Source: Ehretia macrophylla (Eukaryota; Streptophyta; Magnoliopsida; Boraginales; Ehretiaceae). From it: a stretch of DNA of 64,000 bases. Made by a program: the position numbers and the translations under genes. The DNA lies in assembly GCA_037974665.1 (NCBI GenBank), contig CM075765.1, positions 12,271,501 to 12,335,500 of the forward strand, read 5' to 3'. This document shows positions 1 through 11,878 of this stretch, piece by piece; position 1 is the first letter of the stretch; each line of letters opens with the position of its first letter. The notes under the pieces are model-generated. The model saw nothing but the letters and a program-made list of their open reading frames with translations, made no database searches and had not been told where the DNA came from.

Positions 1-1112
1 TGATTGAAATATATGAAATTTGAAGCTTATAATCAATATATCATGTTTTGGAGTTGTTGGAAGAGTTATTTTTATGATTTGGGTTTGTTTGGTATATATA
101 GAAACTGTTTGCAACGGCTAGATTTCAAAATCTGCACGATCCGGATGAGTGGATTCGGGAGAGTGAACAGTACCCAGTTGACCGGATGTTACTTCTAGGC
201 TAGTGGATCCGGGCGAGTGAACAGTGTCCGGTCGATCGGATGAATAGTACCAAATAGTGCCATTTTTTAGCTTTGCGAAATTGAGCCCAAACTTGAATTT
301 TTCGAAGGGGAATCCTTTAGGCACTTCAAAAATACTTATTCTAAAGTGTTTACAACCTTTTTGACACTTCAAGACATTTTCTAAACTCTTGTGAAAAGAT
401 TAAAATCAATTTTTGTAATCAAGAGTTTGAAACACGTTTTTCACCCGAAAATTCAATCTTTTAAAGATAAATCATTTGTATCTTTTAAGAGCACTTCTTC
501 AAAAGATGTTCCAACCCAATTAACCTTTTAAAAATCTTTTCAAAACTCTTGAGAAAATATTTAAGTGCATTTTTGAAAGGAAACCAAAAACTTGACCAAT
601 AAAAATGCATACCTAAGGCAAACGACATTTTTAAGCTGCTACCCCTTATGCCGCCACGTCTCTATCCTTATAACACCACTTTATCTTCATGTTTTCAAGT
701 CTTGATCTTGAAATATGATCTTTACTTCTTTAGCTCTTCAATACCTTCATTTCTTCATACTTGTGGTGATCTTGCTCGTGTATACAATAATGGCCAACAT
801 AATTTGCATCTACTTCAATCTTGCATCAATTCTTTAATCACAACCATTTACCTCTTCATGCAAGATTCTCTTCCTCTTTTAACACCAAGCATCCACAATA
901 TATTTTGGCTCATAATATCATTAGTACATATATCCACATAAGCCAAAAATAATAAAGTACAATTTGGCTTAAAATGATACATACATTTAATGTACAAAAG
1001 CCAACAAGTGTGTAATATAAGAATGTAAACACATTACCACAAACACACTTACAAATCCAATATTCCTTGATTTGTTATCATCAAAATCATATATTTAGAC
1101 ATAAGGCTAACA
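1..1112 (-). repeat. 3' LTR of element A (partial)
   Basis: Direct repeat of 6747-7811, ending ...GGCTAACA like its partner. About 700 bp of the LTR lies left of the window. It differs from the right copy mainly by point changes. It also carries a second, imperfect copy of a ~50-bp segment at 140-235 (GTGGATyCGGG..GAGTGAACAGT), where the right LTR has one copy at 6896-6950. Confidence 0.85.
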
Positions 1113-1127
1113 ATCCCCCCATTTTTG
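1113..1127 (-). other. Polypurine tract of element A
   Basis: On the minus strand this reads as an A-rich run followed by six G, directly next to the LTR start TGTTAGCC. This is the normal place and composition of the plus-strand primer of an LTR retrotransposon. Confidence 0.7.
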
Positions 1128-1204
1128 ATGATAGCAAATCACTTTATGCTATAAAAACAATAATATACAACTTAAGCACATATAGCATGAATATGGAGTC
1201 TTTG

Positions 1205-1577
1205 AGGCATGACTCCCCCTCACATATGCATTTACTACATTATATGCCAAGTGAGTAATGTTGGATCAATAAAGCACATACAAAGTCTTTGACTCCCCCT
1301 CACTTAATGCACAAAACACATAATGCATATACCTTCTTCTTACACATTAATATGTTTGTTGTTATCAAAACCGTACAAATACCTTTGGTATGAAACCTAA
1401 GGATTAACATTTCCCCCCTTTTTGACGATGACAAACTATTAATGTGTTTGTCAAGATAAATTCAATTCAATGAAGCTCCCCTATAATTGTGCCTTGATTT
1501 AAGATACAAATGTAACAACATCTAGACCATCTTAACATCAATAACACAATTACACCTCTTTCTCCCCCTTTGTCATC
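1205..1577 (-). repeat. Cluster of PPT-like G-runs
   Basis: Four further G-rich purine blocks on the minus strand lie at about 1211-1223, 1291-1303, 1411-1425 and 1560-1577. Two share GTGAGGGGGAGTC. The last reads GATGACAAAGGGGGAGA, a sequence common near the 3' end of plant Copia elements (known family feature). They resemble back-up plus-strand primers. Confidence 0.5.
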
Positions 1578-2782
1578 AACAAAAACAAATAATCATAATG
1601 AGGAGGTATAAGGTATAAGATACATGCCTGTAAGATAGCGTGAAGGCATTAAGCATTAAGCACATGAGTTTTCTCCTAAATATCACTCTTTTTGGCATAG
1701 AAAGGCATAAACATATATTGTTCTTTTTAAACACAAGCTATTCTTATGCACAACATCAATACTCTCTCTTAGATCATGCACGAATAAGATTACATACAAT
1801 CAAATAAGCTCTCCTTTTTGTATGCATGTCTCAATCAGATTGCAATTACACACTATGAGTATTGAAATCATTTACATATCACACAAGTCATAGTATACAA
1901 AATAATTTACATTTATGCCCTTTTAGGAAAGGATACCACTATTATATGTCCCCTTTTGGTATTCTACCAAAATATATAACAAATTTTAGCACAAAAAAAT
2001 GAACGGTATTCAAGGTATTCATCATAAATTCCAATTCTTTTATAATTTTCTCATATTCTTCATTGGCATGATATTCAATTTCTCAAATTACTTTGACATT
2101 TGTTGAGATCATGCATACTTCTCCTTGATGATGATTATGAATAAGTAATAAGCACACTAATGAGCAAGTAGTAGGAATACTTAAAAAAATATGATGAAAG
2201 TCAATTCATGGAGGAACACGAGTTTTGGTTCAAGAGAAGAATCAAAAGCCATGAACAATATTCTGGAGATGGTAATGATTTGTATGTTCAACAACATTTT
2301 TCTCCTCAATGTAGACATCTCTTATACAAGCACATGTCATATTTCTATACAATCAAGGCTTTCATATAGACTCTTCTTTTCAATAGATTCATCTAAAGCA
2401 TGTATATGTCATCCTTACATAGGTATACAACACATGCTAGAAACCAAATTTCCAATGCATTATAATGATAATCCATAGCAATTCATATGCATTGCAAGTT
2501 GAGAGAAAAACAAATAGTTCAAGAATACAATCCATCAATTAATCATGAAAAATATTTGGTATTGTGATAGAGAGACACTTGAAATTTCTTTTTGTAATTC
2601 TCTTAATGATATAATTTGAAAAACATTTGAATAAGCACATAAGATCATAATAATTATCACATTTTGTTTAGAGGCAATTTGGATATAGAAAATTTTAGAT
2701 CGTACCTCTATACTTCTTTTTCATCAACCGGTTTTACCTTATCTCAACTTTGTAGAGTGTGGCAGATGTATTCATTGGAATC
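1578..2782. other. Non-coding interior of element A
   Basis: AT-rich sequence with many CATCAC/TCATCA-like short motifs on the plus strand. The ORF at 2191-2478 (plus strand) has no recognisable domain and runs against the element's orientation. I see no gene here. Confidence 0.5.
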
Positions 2783-3049
2783 TCAATTTTTTTTAGCATA
2801 ATCAAGTCCAAAACTTTGAACTTCTTGGTATATTTTGATTAATGCATTAGCCATTGGTTGTTCATCTTGATTTGATATTTGTTGCTCTACCTCTTTTACG
2901 ATTTGTTGTACTCCTTGATTGGATAAATTCTTTGAAGCACTAAGAAACCCATCTTCTTGAGATTTTGATGTGAGTGGTTCACTTTGAGTTCCATCTTCTT
3001 GAGTACCTATACTATCATTATTCTTTCTTTGTGCAAAGGAATTAGATGA
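2783..3049 (-). pseudogene. ORF remnant in element A, polar Q/E-rich
   Basis: The minus strand is open for about 88 codons from a stop near 3050 to TGA at 2783-2785, without an ATG. The translation is polar and Gln/Glu/Ser-rich (for example QEDGTQSEPLTSKSQEDG, then a region that could form a coil). It lies in the same direction as gag. I do not recognise the family. It may be a remnant of a linker between gag and pol or an extra ORF. Confidence 0.35.
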
Positions 3050-3206
3050 TCAAAGTTCTCATGCATTTCATATGTTCATGAAATCAAGTATGATCAACAA
3101 CACAATCCATCAAGAAGACATGATATACGTTTTAGTGAAGAGATGGAAAGGCAATTCAAATTTCCTTTTACAATTTTATAATGAGAATTTTTGAGTAATA
3201 TCACAA

Positions 3207-3467
3207 TTAAGCACACAAGAGCATTGTTATCATCATATTAGAGGCAATTGAATATAATACATTATCTAGCATACCTCTATGCTTGCTTTTGTCAACCAAT
3301 ATACCTTTTCTTCCTTCACCAAGGCCAATCTTCTTGTTTTGTACTTTTGTGTACTTTGCTTGATTTGTAGTCCGAGGAAGAACTTTGACTTTCTCTTCAT
3401 TGTCTAATTTCAAATACCCTTTGCAAGCTCTTAGACAAATTTTATCATCAAGGTGTATTAGATGCAC
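3207..3467 (-). pseudogene. Short basic ORF in element A
   Basis: An 86-codon minus-strand ORF in the same direction as gag. The middle is rich in Lys (VKVLPRTTNQAKYTKVQNKK). It has no motif I can name. Its orientation and length make it a possible relic of the element's own coding region, but chance is not excluded. Confidence 0.25.
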
Positions 3468-4869
3468 TAATAGCCATTACACATTCGACAAGGTCTTTGG
3501 ATAATGATTTCGAGTATGAAAATAGCACCTTGTTTGAATAAATGTGTCATTCATCAATTTTACATGTATCTTGTAGCTTTTATCTTTTTCAAAGGCAAAT
3601 ATCTATGCTTGTACCAATATCCTTTCAAGATAAATTTACAATTAAGCTCAACCAAACATGTCTTCTTTTTATGCCATGATCGAGTGTTGTCATTGTCAAA
3701 TAATAGATAAGCATTTTGAAGATCAATGACAAACTTCATGTGTGTGTATGATGGAGGGAAGTCAAAACATTTCGAATATCACAATCATCACACATTTCTA
3801 ATATTCCAATGAACTATGTAAAACTTGATCTTCTATGTCATACATCAACGACTTTCATATTTCATCAATATCATATGCAATGATCAATGATTACCACATC
3901 ATCATGTATCACATAAACTTTTATGAGCTCGCCAAGATAGATTCAATTTTGGCACATAAATGACTATTCCAATTATATTTCAAACCAATATATCAATAAG
4001 TTCAATTCTAATCTTGTGATAGTTGCAAGGATTGAATCTTTCAAAAGGTTTTCTTTTTGTTATTCTCATGCTTTTATTAATCTCATATCACATTATTCAT
4101 TCAATCAATTCATTTCATACAATCAAGACTAATAAAGCATTGTATCACATTCATCATGCATGTCATTTATCAATTCAACCATTCATTTCACACTTGTAAT
4201 AATTATCACATTTATCCTTCTATTCTCTCATTGACAATATCAACCTTAAGAGTGATTCATTGAAAGACTTCTATTTTTTCTTCTCAACATAATAAGGAGT
4301 TATATGACATCATTGAATCATCTCAAATTCATTTTCACAAAAATTGTACTAATGTATTCATATCCTATTAGATGTACCTCATATAAATATATCAAGTATG
4401 ATGCATCTTTACCAATTGAGGGAAGTTTAATAATGATAGTTTCACTTTCAAGACCATTTCATGAATACTTATATTTTCCTAGGCTCAATATGAAGCATGT
4501 AATGTATTCTAAAATTCATTTTTGTCTTCTTATACAACACACAAACAAATTCTTGTCCCAAACGTTGATCCTATTATCATTTGTTTTCCTTGGCAAGGTT
4601 ATATCACAATTAGCATTCCTAAGCTTGGAAGATAACAAGTTTGATAATTTCTTTCTCTAGTATTTATATCATCAAGTTCATGATGTACAAATAAAACATG
4701 TATCTTCTATGACGACACAATAATGCATGTACCACTTCAAGCATAAGTTCATCAAGAATCATTGAAGCACATACTATCAATCAAGTATAATCAACACACA
4801 ACCAATTCATATTACAACATATAAGGATATTTCTCAAGGAGCGCTTATGAAAATAAATTCAATATTACC
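3468..4869. other. Non-coding interior of element A
   Basis: AT-rich sequence without a convincing ORF. The plus-strand ORF at 4304-4660 shows no domain. In an autonomous Copia element this part would carry pol; here nothing of pol remains visible. Confidence 0.5.
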
Positions 4870-5996
4870 CGTGCTTCCTTATCTCAATAATCTTGGTGTT
4901 CTCATTAGTTGCATCACCATCATCTTTGGTGCTGCTTGACATTCCTATAACAAAGCAAGATCTAGGTACCCATCTTTAATTGGGTCCATGAAGGTTAATC
5001 TCATTTGTTGTAGCTTTAACAATCCATTTGTGTTTTAGCCACCATGGAACTTTTGATCCTTTATCAAGTAATTTTCTATAATGACAATATGATGCAATAT
5101 GTCATTTTCTAGCACAATAAGTACAAGCATGTTGATGTACTCTAGATGTAGATGCAATGTTTGTTCTTGAAGTTTCGAAAGAATGAGTTTTAATTTTCAA
5201 AATCTTTTGACTATTACATGGTTTGCATTTTATAACACTTTGATTACATGCCATGTATTGTGAATCATGTATAACATTTATCTTATCTTCCTTTTTGCTA
5301 GAGTTTGCTAGCTTCATATAAAATTCATTACTTTCTTTCTTCAAACAAGATACTTCATTTTCTAGCACATCATTCAAGGAAATATCAAATTCATATTGTG
5401 CTCCAACAAGTAGAGCATTTTCCTTTTCAAACTTATTTCTCTCAAATATGGCACATTCCAATTCTTTAAGAAAATTGTTATCTCTTGAAAGTGCACACAT
5501 CAATTCATTTTGAGCTTTAGAGATAAGTTCTTCCAATTCATCAAATGCAATATCATGTTCATTTGATGAAGAACAACTAGATGTAGAAGTTGAACATACT
5601 TCTTCATTATTTGCAATGAAGCATATGACATTTTCTTCTTATTCTTCTTCTTCTTGGTATGTCTCCTCAAGAAGCTTTCATATAGCATGAGCTGATATGC
5701 ATTTGCTAATTTGTCAAAATTCAAGGTCATCAAATGTACAATAAAGAATATTCATAGCTTGAGCATTTTTGGTAAGTTTGACAATATCTTGCTCGGATAG
5801 TTCACCATACATTTCAAATGCAACATTATATGGCCCATTTTCAACAATTTCCCAAAGAGTATAATCAATTGATTGGATATATGTTTCCATTTTATTTCTC
5901 CATCAACATAATTTGAACTTGTAAAAATTGGAGGTCTATCAATTGAACATCCTTCAACAATTTGGAATCAATTGGGAATACGGGATTATTTGTCAT
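4870..5996 (-). pseudogene. gag: Copia-type Gag (nucleocapsid) relic
   Basis: Gag packages the RNA and forms the particle. An ATG at 5996, 40 bp past the PBS, starts a chain that continues through two frameshifts into a segment with IQSIDYTLWEIVENGP, typical of the plant Copia Gag N-terminus. A coil-like acidic part follows (5102-5536), then a zinc knuckle of the CX2CX4HX4C type near 5085-5125. The Gly of that knuckle is replaced by a TGA stop (CTYCARK-stop-HIASYC). A tail with WVPRS follows near 4960, as in families where WVPK follows the knuckle. The order PBS, Gag, knuckle supports the orientation. It is dead by frameshifts and stops. Confidence 0.72.
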
Positions 5997-6036
5997 TGTA
6001 TATTCTACTAGCGGTTAAGCTATACGTAGAACTATA

Positions 6037-6048
6037 GCTCTGATACCA
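6037..6048 (-). other. Primer binding site of element A (tRNA-iMet type)
   Basis: The minus strand reads TGGTATCAGAGC, the usual plant Copia primer site complementary to initiator methionine tRNA, 2 bp from the LTR boundary at 6051. Confidence 0.85.
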
Positions 6049-6050
6049 CT

Positions 6051-7811
6051 TGTTAATGGAAAATAATCTTCAGAGGAGGGAGGGGGGGGGGGGTAAATTA
6101 AGATTATAGCAAAGTCTTGCTATTTAAAAAATTTACTACAACCCACAAAAACCTCTTTGAGACAATTTATCAAACACCTTGTGTGGATAAATAGATAAGA
6201 CTTAATATGATGAATAATAAAAACACACAAGAGCAAGATAACTACTCTAAACAATATATATGACAATGAATGTAAATGGAGTAGGGAGAGAGAAATCAAA
6301 CTCGGTATTTTCAAGTGGTTCGCATTCCCGAAAGCCTAGTCCACCACCTAAGGTCTTCCTCTTTAGGATTTCAAAAACTCCACTAAATCAATGCTTCTTC
6401 AAATGTTGGTGAAGCACAAACCAACTTAAAAGTCCACTCTTGAATCCACAAGAGCAAATACAACAATCTTTTGAACCCACAAGAGATCAATCAAGCTTCT
6501 TCACAAGTAGGTGAAGCTCAAACCTCTATCCCTCTTCCTTTGAGTCCACAAAAGATTTTCTCACACTCTTCTCTTTACAAGGATTCTCTCAATCCTAATT
6601 TAGAGCCCAAAAGTGTATACAATACAAAGATTTGAGTATTTGAATGATAGTACAATGAACAACAATCAAAACTCCTCAATGAGTAGATAATACAATCCAA
6701 ATATTTGAATGCTCAATAGATTTGCAAGTCATAGCTCATGGTGTAAATTGATTGAAATATATGAAATTTGAAGTTTACAATCAATATATGATGTTTTAGA
6801 GTTGTTAGAAGAGTTGTTTTATGATTTGGGTTGGTTTGATATATATAGAAAATGTTTGCAACGACTTTATAATGGCTAGATTTCAAAATCTACACTATCC
6901 GGGTAAGTGGATCCGGGCGAGTGAACAGTGTCCGGTCGATTGGATGAATAGTTCCAAATAGTGTCATTTTTTAGCTTTGTGAAATTGAGCCCAAACTTGA
7001 ATTTTTCGAAGGGGAATCCTTTAGGCACTTCAAAAATACTTATTCTAAAGTGTTTACAACCTTTTTGACACTTCAAAACATTTTCTAAACTCTTATGGAA
7101 AGATTAAAACCGATTTTTGTAATCAAGAGTTTGAAACACGTTTTTCACCCGAAAATTCAATCTTTTGAAGATAAATCATTTGGACCTTTTAAGAGCACTT
7201 CTTCAAAAGATGTTTCAACCCAATTAACCTTTTAAAAATCTTTTCAAAACTCTTGAGGAAAGATTTAAAACATTTTTGAAAGATTACCAAGAGCTTGAGT
7301 TATAAAAATGCATACCTAAGGCAAACGACATTTTCAAGCCGCTACCCCTTATGTCACCACGTCTCCTCTTATAACTCTATTTTATCTTCATGTCTTCAAG
7401 TCTTGATTCTTGAAATATGATCTTTACTTCTTTAGCTCTTCAAGACTTCATTTCTTCATACTTGTGGTGATCTTGCTCGTGTATACAATAATGGCCAACA
7501 TAATTTGTATCTTCTTCAATCTTGCATCAATTCTTTAATCACAACCATTTACCTCTTCATGCAAGATTTTCTTCCTCTTTTAACACCAAGCATCCACAAT
7601 ATATTTTGTCCCATAATATCATTAGTACATATATTCACATAAGCCAAAATAATAAAGTACAATTTGGCTTAAAATGATAGATACATTTAATGCACAAAAG
7701 CCAACAAGTGTGTAATTTAAGAATGTAAACATATTAGCACAAACACACTTACAAATCCATTATACTTGATTTGTTATCATCAAAATCATATATTTAGACA
7801 AAAGGCTAACA
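6051..7811 (-). repeat. 5' LTR of element A
   Basis: 1761-bp LTR with ends TGTTAATGG...GGCTAACA on the plus strand. It directly follows the PBS and repeats the sequence at 1-1112. A run of 12 G lies at 6082-6093, close to the PBS end. The ORF at 6876-7076 lies in the LTR and is not considered a gene. Confidence 0.85.
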
Positions 7812-7821
7812 ATTTAGAACT

Positions 7822-7945
7822 AAATTCAAAGTAGTCCCCATTGTTTATAAAAAAGTTCAATATAGTCCCCAATGTCTGAAAAAAATTCAATATAGTCCCT
7901 AATGTTGTAAAAAGAAAGCGTTTTGAGTCCCCAGTGTCAAACTGA
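7822..7945 (+). repeat. Left terminal inverted repeat of the MULE
   Basis: Contains AGTAGTCCCCATTGTTT followed by two TATAGTCCC(C/T)AATGT units and a GAGTCCCCAGTGTC unit. It pairs with 10585-10712 in inverted orientation. Confidence 0.65.
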
Positions 7946-8545
7946 TTTTAATGAAATAATTTGTGCCCGCGAAAATTTTATTTGATATGTGAGTTTTCGG
8001 AGAATTTTGTTCACAACAATTAGTTATTTTAGTCCCTTGATTTTAGCAATGAAACCTGTCAAAGTTATTTATACCAATAATTTAAATGAGAAAGAAATCA
8101 TGCTGCTTTTATGCTAAAAACTGACAGTATTTCACCACATAATCAACATTTAAAATCTAACAGTGCTAATGCTAAGAAAACTAACAATGTTTCAACACAA
8201 TCACAAATATAAACCAACCGAAGAAATTAACAATACTTGTCATTATATGCGTAACCCTTCTCATATGTTGGATATCCACAAACCATATACAAAAACCATT
8301 AGAATCTTAACCTATCACAATTGGACTTGTATCAATTCAATATACAAAAACTATTAGAATCATAACCCGCACAACTTGACTTGTAACAATTCCCATTTAC
8401 AAGTTACGTACAAAAAGGCAGAACCATTGATGTACCCTATTTACATCATACATCATAAATAGTTCAAAAAATTATCTTATCATCCAGTTGTGATAAGTTA
8501 TCAATCATTGTCTAAAAGTCAAAAAACTTGGATATAAGCTCCAAG

Positions 8546-9323
8546 CTAGCTTCTTTGACTAAATGATCTCCATAAAGCCGATGTTGCTGTGCTTATTTGT
8601 GACCATTTTGCATTATCAGCAGCAACTGAAATTTGACTATTTGGAGCTATTGCATCATCAATAATAGTTGCAAAATCATTTGGAATTGGTGCAGCAGGTA
8701 TTGGTGCCTCATTAGCTTGAATTGGAACATCTTGAATATGAGGTTCTTGACTTGAAACGCCATCATTTACAACCTTTGTAGCCTGGAATATGAAAATTGT
8801 TAATAATGTAATAATTAATTGGTCTAATACAAGATGGAACAAGGGCCAATAAGTTCTAAACCTAGTTATTCTGCCTTCTTGGTGGCTTGAAAGTGATGGG
8901 TCTCCCATGAATGTTGCCCCTACCAAAGTTCATGCTCGCCATCCCTTGATTGTTGTTCTTTCTACCCAAGTTTTGCCCCATTTCCAAATTTTTAGAAACC
9001 ATACCTTGGCTATTGCTTTTGTTTCTACCCAAGTCATGCCTTCTTATACATTTGTTATTCCCTATTCCCAAACTAGTAGGCCCCATATTACTCCCCAAAC
9101 TGCCACCTCATTTTCTCAAACCATGCCCTCCAAATCCTCTAATAGTGTTGCTGCTGCTAATGTCATGGACTGGTTCCTTTCCTTTTGAATTTCCTATTCC
9201 TTGGCTACTTCCTCTTCCAAGAATAATCCTCATGCCCTGGCTGTTCCCCACAACTTTCCCCTTCACTGGAGAGGTTTCCCTACTTAAGTTACAAATGCAT
9301 GAAGAATAGGGTTGGGGTAACAA
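8546..9323 (-). pseudogene. MULE transposase C-terminal remnant
   Basis: Three overlapping minus-strand reading frames (9108-9323, 8862-9098, 8546-8926) give a tail rich in Gly, Arg, Asn and Gln (GRGSSQGIGNSKGK; NLGRKNNNQGMASMNFGRGN), then a Pro/Ala/Asp-rich end. Such tails follow the zinc finger of plant MULE transposases (family knowledge). No DDE domain or SWIM zinc finger is present, so only the 3' part survived. Stops and frameshifts break it, and an intron near 8790-8860 is possible. The plus-strand ORFs at 8907-9309 are shadows of this low-complexity sequence. Confidence 0.45.
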
Positions 9324-10584
9324 ATATCAATTTAGGGTTGGGGTAACACATTTTCATTTGAACTATTTCTCATTGATTTGATTTCATCAATATAAAACAA
9401 AAAATGCATTTTAGCAATGAACACAAAAAAATGACCATTTTGGATCATCCAAAATTGATACATTATTCATATAGAATATCCTTACTAAGGGATTTTATTG
9501 ATTGGGTTGACAACAGAAGATATATGAGGGATCTATACTTACTATATAGTAATTCAGAAAAAATAAAAAGTCAGAAAGTTAGACAAAAGATTAGTTACGC
9601 TAATATGATACCGCAAGATAAAACTGTAACATAATATGTAATGAGTGTAACAATAATTCTTGTAAACTTATCAATTTAAAACTGTAACATAATATGGTTG
9701 CATATGTTTGGCTAAACTTTACATGCATATATTGTATTGTTAATTATTTAAGCATTGTCAACCATGTTCATCTAAACTATCACATGCAAGCTTTATTTTT
9801 GTTCTATTATCTTTTGTGTTTAATTCTTTATTTATCCTACTATCATCATGTTGAATACTCCTTCCCTATCCATCACGGCACCCTTGCAAGCTGAAGACAC
9901 CATCACACTAACATGCATATAACCAGCTATGATGCTTTAGAAATATTTACACACACACGATTAACTCACAGGCACACACATATTCTACTTATATACCCTA
10001 ATTTATTATCCCTAAATCAAATTAGGGTTTTCAATATTGAAACCTAAATCGATTTAGGGTTTTCAAATAGAAGAAATGAAAAACTAAAAAATAAGAAAAA
10101 CAATGCAAAGCCAAAAAAAAGAAGAAGCTATTATTGAAATCTGCTAAGCCATTATAGTATTAATAACGAAATCGTAACATTCTGTAGCTGGGTGCTTCAT
10201 TCACAATAATCCTTCAAACATAAGCCATTGTGAGCAAAATATATGAAACAATCAACTCGGGTACGACACAAATTGCCTGATCTACTACAAGCAGCTCAAC
10301 GTCGACTCAAAGGTAGCCATCGCCTACTGTTGCCATCGCGGGGCATAAATTCGTCGGTGTTTTAGAAATGTAGACTCAAATCTTCAGTAAAATATGTTGG
10401 GTTTTTGATTTTGGGATTATACATGTGTTAAATTAGGAAATAGATAGGGTTTAGGATTAGGGTTCAAATCAGGTTTAATTTGGGTGAAACAATAGTAAGG
10501 ATGAAAATGATGTTAAGGATGAGGGTTTGAAGAGGAAGGGGTAATATTGTCTTTTAGTTCTTTTTTGGTCAGAGTTAACGTGCT

Positions 10585-10712
10585 TTTTAACGTCGGGGAC
10601 CATATTGACACTATTGATATAACATTGGGGACCATTTTGACACCATTTTGAAACAATGGGGACTAATTTGAACCAACGTGAAACAATGGGGACTACTGGT
10701 GCCATTTGCCCT
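10585..10712 (-). repeat. Right terminal inverted repeat of the MULE
   Basis: The reverse complement begins GGGCAAATGGCACCAGTAG and then repeats TAGTCCCCATTGTTTC-like and TGGTCCCCAATGTT-like units, matching the left end in inverted order. Confidence 0.65.
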
Positions 10713-10837
10713 TGATAGGAATCAAAACTTAATTCTACTAGGATTAGGAATCATTTTTTCTATAGTACTTCAACTCTTATTGAACCTCTAGTTGCCTTCA
10801 GTATTTGGTTGTGCTGGTATTCAAACCATATCCAACA
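10713..10837 (-). repeat. Truncated 3' LTR of element B
   Basis: Repeats 17800-17913 with point changes, ending TATCCAACA. The outer ~230 bp of this LTR is missing where the sequence meets the MULE terminus. Confidence 0.6.
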
Positions 10838-11584
10838 AATTCTTACCTTGGCGAGAAATACCAAGCTTCGAGTCCTCGATCAAAATCTTTTGAATTCAAA
10901 ACCTCAATATGTACATAGAATTTGGAAAATTCAACTTCAAAATCGAATCTAGGGCACTGAAAAACCTTAGGAGTACCCTCGATCAAACATTTTGGTCCAT
11001 CCAAGCTCACAAAATCCTCAATTAAGCACAACACACTGGATCTCGTTTACCTTATTTGTGGTTGTGATCAACCAAGTTCACATAACATTTTGCTTGCAGT
11101 AGTAGAAACTGGCAACGCTTCATCTATTTGACTCCCAACAATATTAGGCTTTATCATTAGGTCGATGGCGTCAACTCTAAGGATGCTAATGTTGACAATT
11201 GTCTGCAATTCTCCTTCTTTTTTTCTCTTTTTTCTAGTTGCATTTTCTCTCCCAGCTTGCAACATGGTAAACAAGCTCTTTGTTGGCCAAGCATCTCCGA
11301 CATCTTCTTCAATGGTAGTGATCATTGGTACTTTTCTAGACAACTAGAGTTGTCTATCTTCTTCTCTTCTACTTTTGGAGTTGCAATAGGGATTCCAATG
11401 ATTCATCTTGTCCTTTGCCCTGACACGACATCAATCTGCTAAACGCATCGTGACAACAATATTCAAGAATAAGTTTTTTTCCTCATTTCTTCACGGCAAT
11501 TGAGGATTCAACAATAAGTACAGGGGTGACTCTGCTCTGACGTCCAACTTGTTGCTCTTTCTCTCTTGTCTTTCTAGCAAGCAC

Positions 11585-11589
11585 TGCAC
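11585..11589. repeat. Target site duplication TGCAC (left)
   Basis: Identical to 17418-17422 on the other side of the Copia element. Length and position fit LTR retrotransposon integration. Confidence 0.85.
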
Positions 11590-11866
11590 TATTGAATTGT
11601 AGAGATTACACAGCTATACAAATCTCCAGAATTCAACATTTTTGAATTATAGAGATTACATAGCTGTGTAAAAATCAAGTTTGTTGAATTATACAGATTA
11701 CATAGTTGTATAAATCTCTAATAGTCAAGATTGTTGACTATTAGAGATTACAGAGGATTGTGAGGGATTGATAGGCTTAGATTGAGGGATTTAAATTCTT
11801 TATAAATACCTTGTATATTTTCAATTAGGAACATAATGAAAAACACCATTTCATTAGTTTTGAACA
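11590..11866 (+). repeat. 5' LTR of the Copia element
   Basis: 277 bp, starting TATTGAATTGT (the usual TG is TA in both copies) and ending TTTTGAACA. It carries repeated AGAGATTACATAGCTGT-type units. A TATA box, TATAAATA, lies at about 11800-11808 and is the likely core promoter. Confidence 0.9.
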
Positions 11867-11878
11867 TGGTATCAGAGC
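11867..11878 (+). other. Primer binding site (tRNA-iMet) of the Copia element
   Basis: TGGTATCAGAGC directly follows the 5' LTR. Confidence 0.92.

Larger units (their letters stand above)
1..7811 (-). mobile_element. Gag-only Copia-type LTR element A (left end outside window)
   Basis: Two direct repeats (1-1112 and 6051-7811) flank a ~4.9-kb interior. Orientation is minus: a sequence complementary to initiator tRNA-Met (reverse of 6037-6048) sits 2 bp from the right LTR, and a purine tract (reverse of 1113-1127) abuts the left LTR. The interior holds a gag relic next to the PBS and no recognisable protease, integrase, RT or RNase H. It is therefore a non-autonomous element, probably mobilised by a related full Copia element. 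The left LTR is cut by the window edge, so the target duplication cannot be checked. Confidence 0.82.
7812..10712 (-). mobile_element. Mutator-like (MULE) deletion derivative
   Basis: About 2.9 kb bounded by inverted repeats that each contain several TAGTCCCCAATGT-like units (left 7822-7945, right 10585-10712). Inside, on the minus strand, lies a Gly/Arg/Asn/Gln-rich low-complexity C-terminal type sequence like that of plant MULE transposases. No catalytic region is visible. The rest (about 9400-10580) is non-coding, with a short CA-rich stretch near 9950-9990. A 9-bp target duplication could not be shown; the left edge abuts element A and the right edge abuts a truncated LTR. Confidence 0.6.

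Noticed and set aside
8907-9309. Two plus-strand ORFs
   Set aside because: They are antisense shadows of the low-complexity MULE transposase tail on the minus strand.
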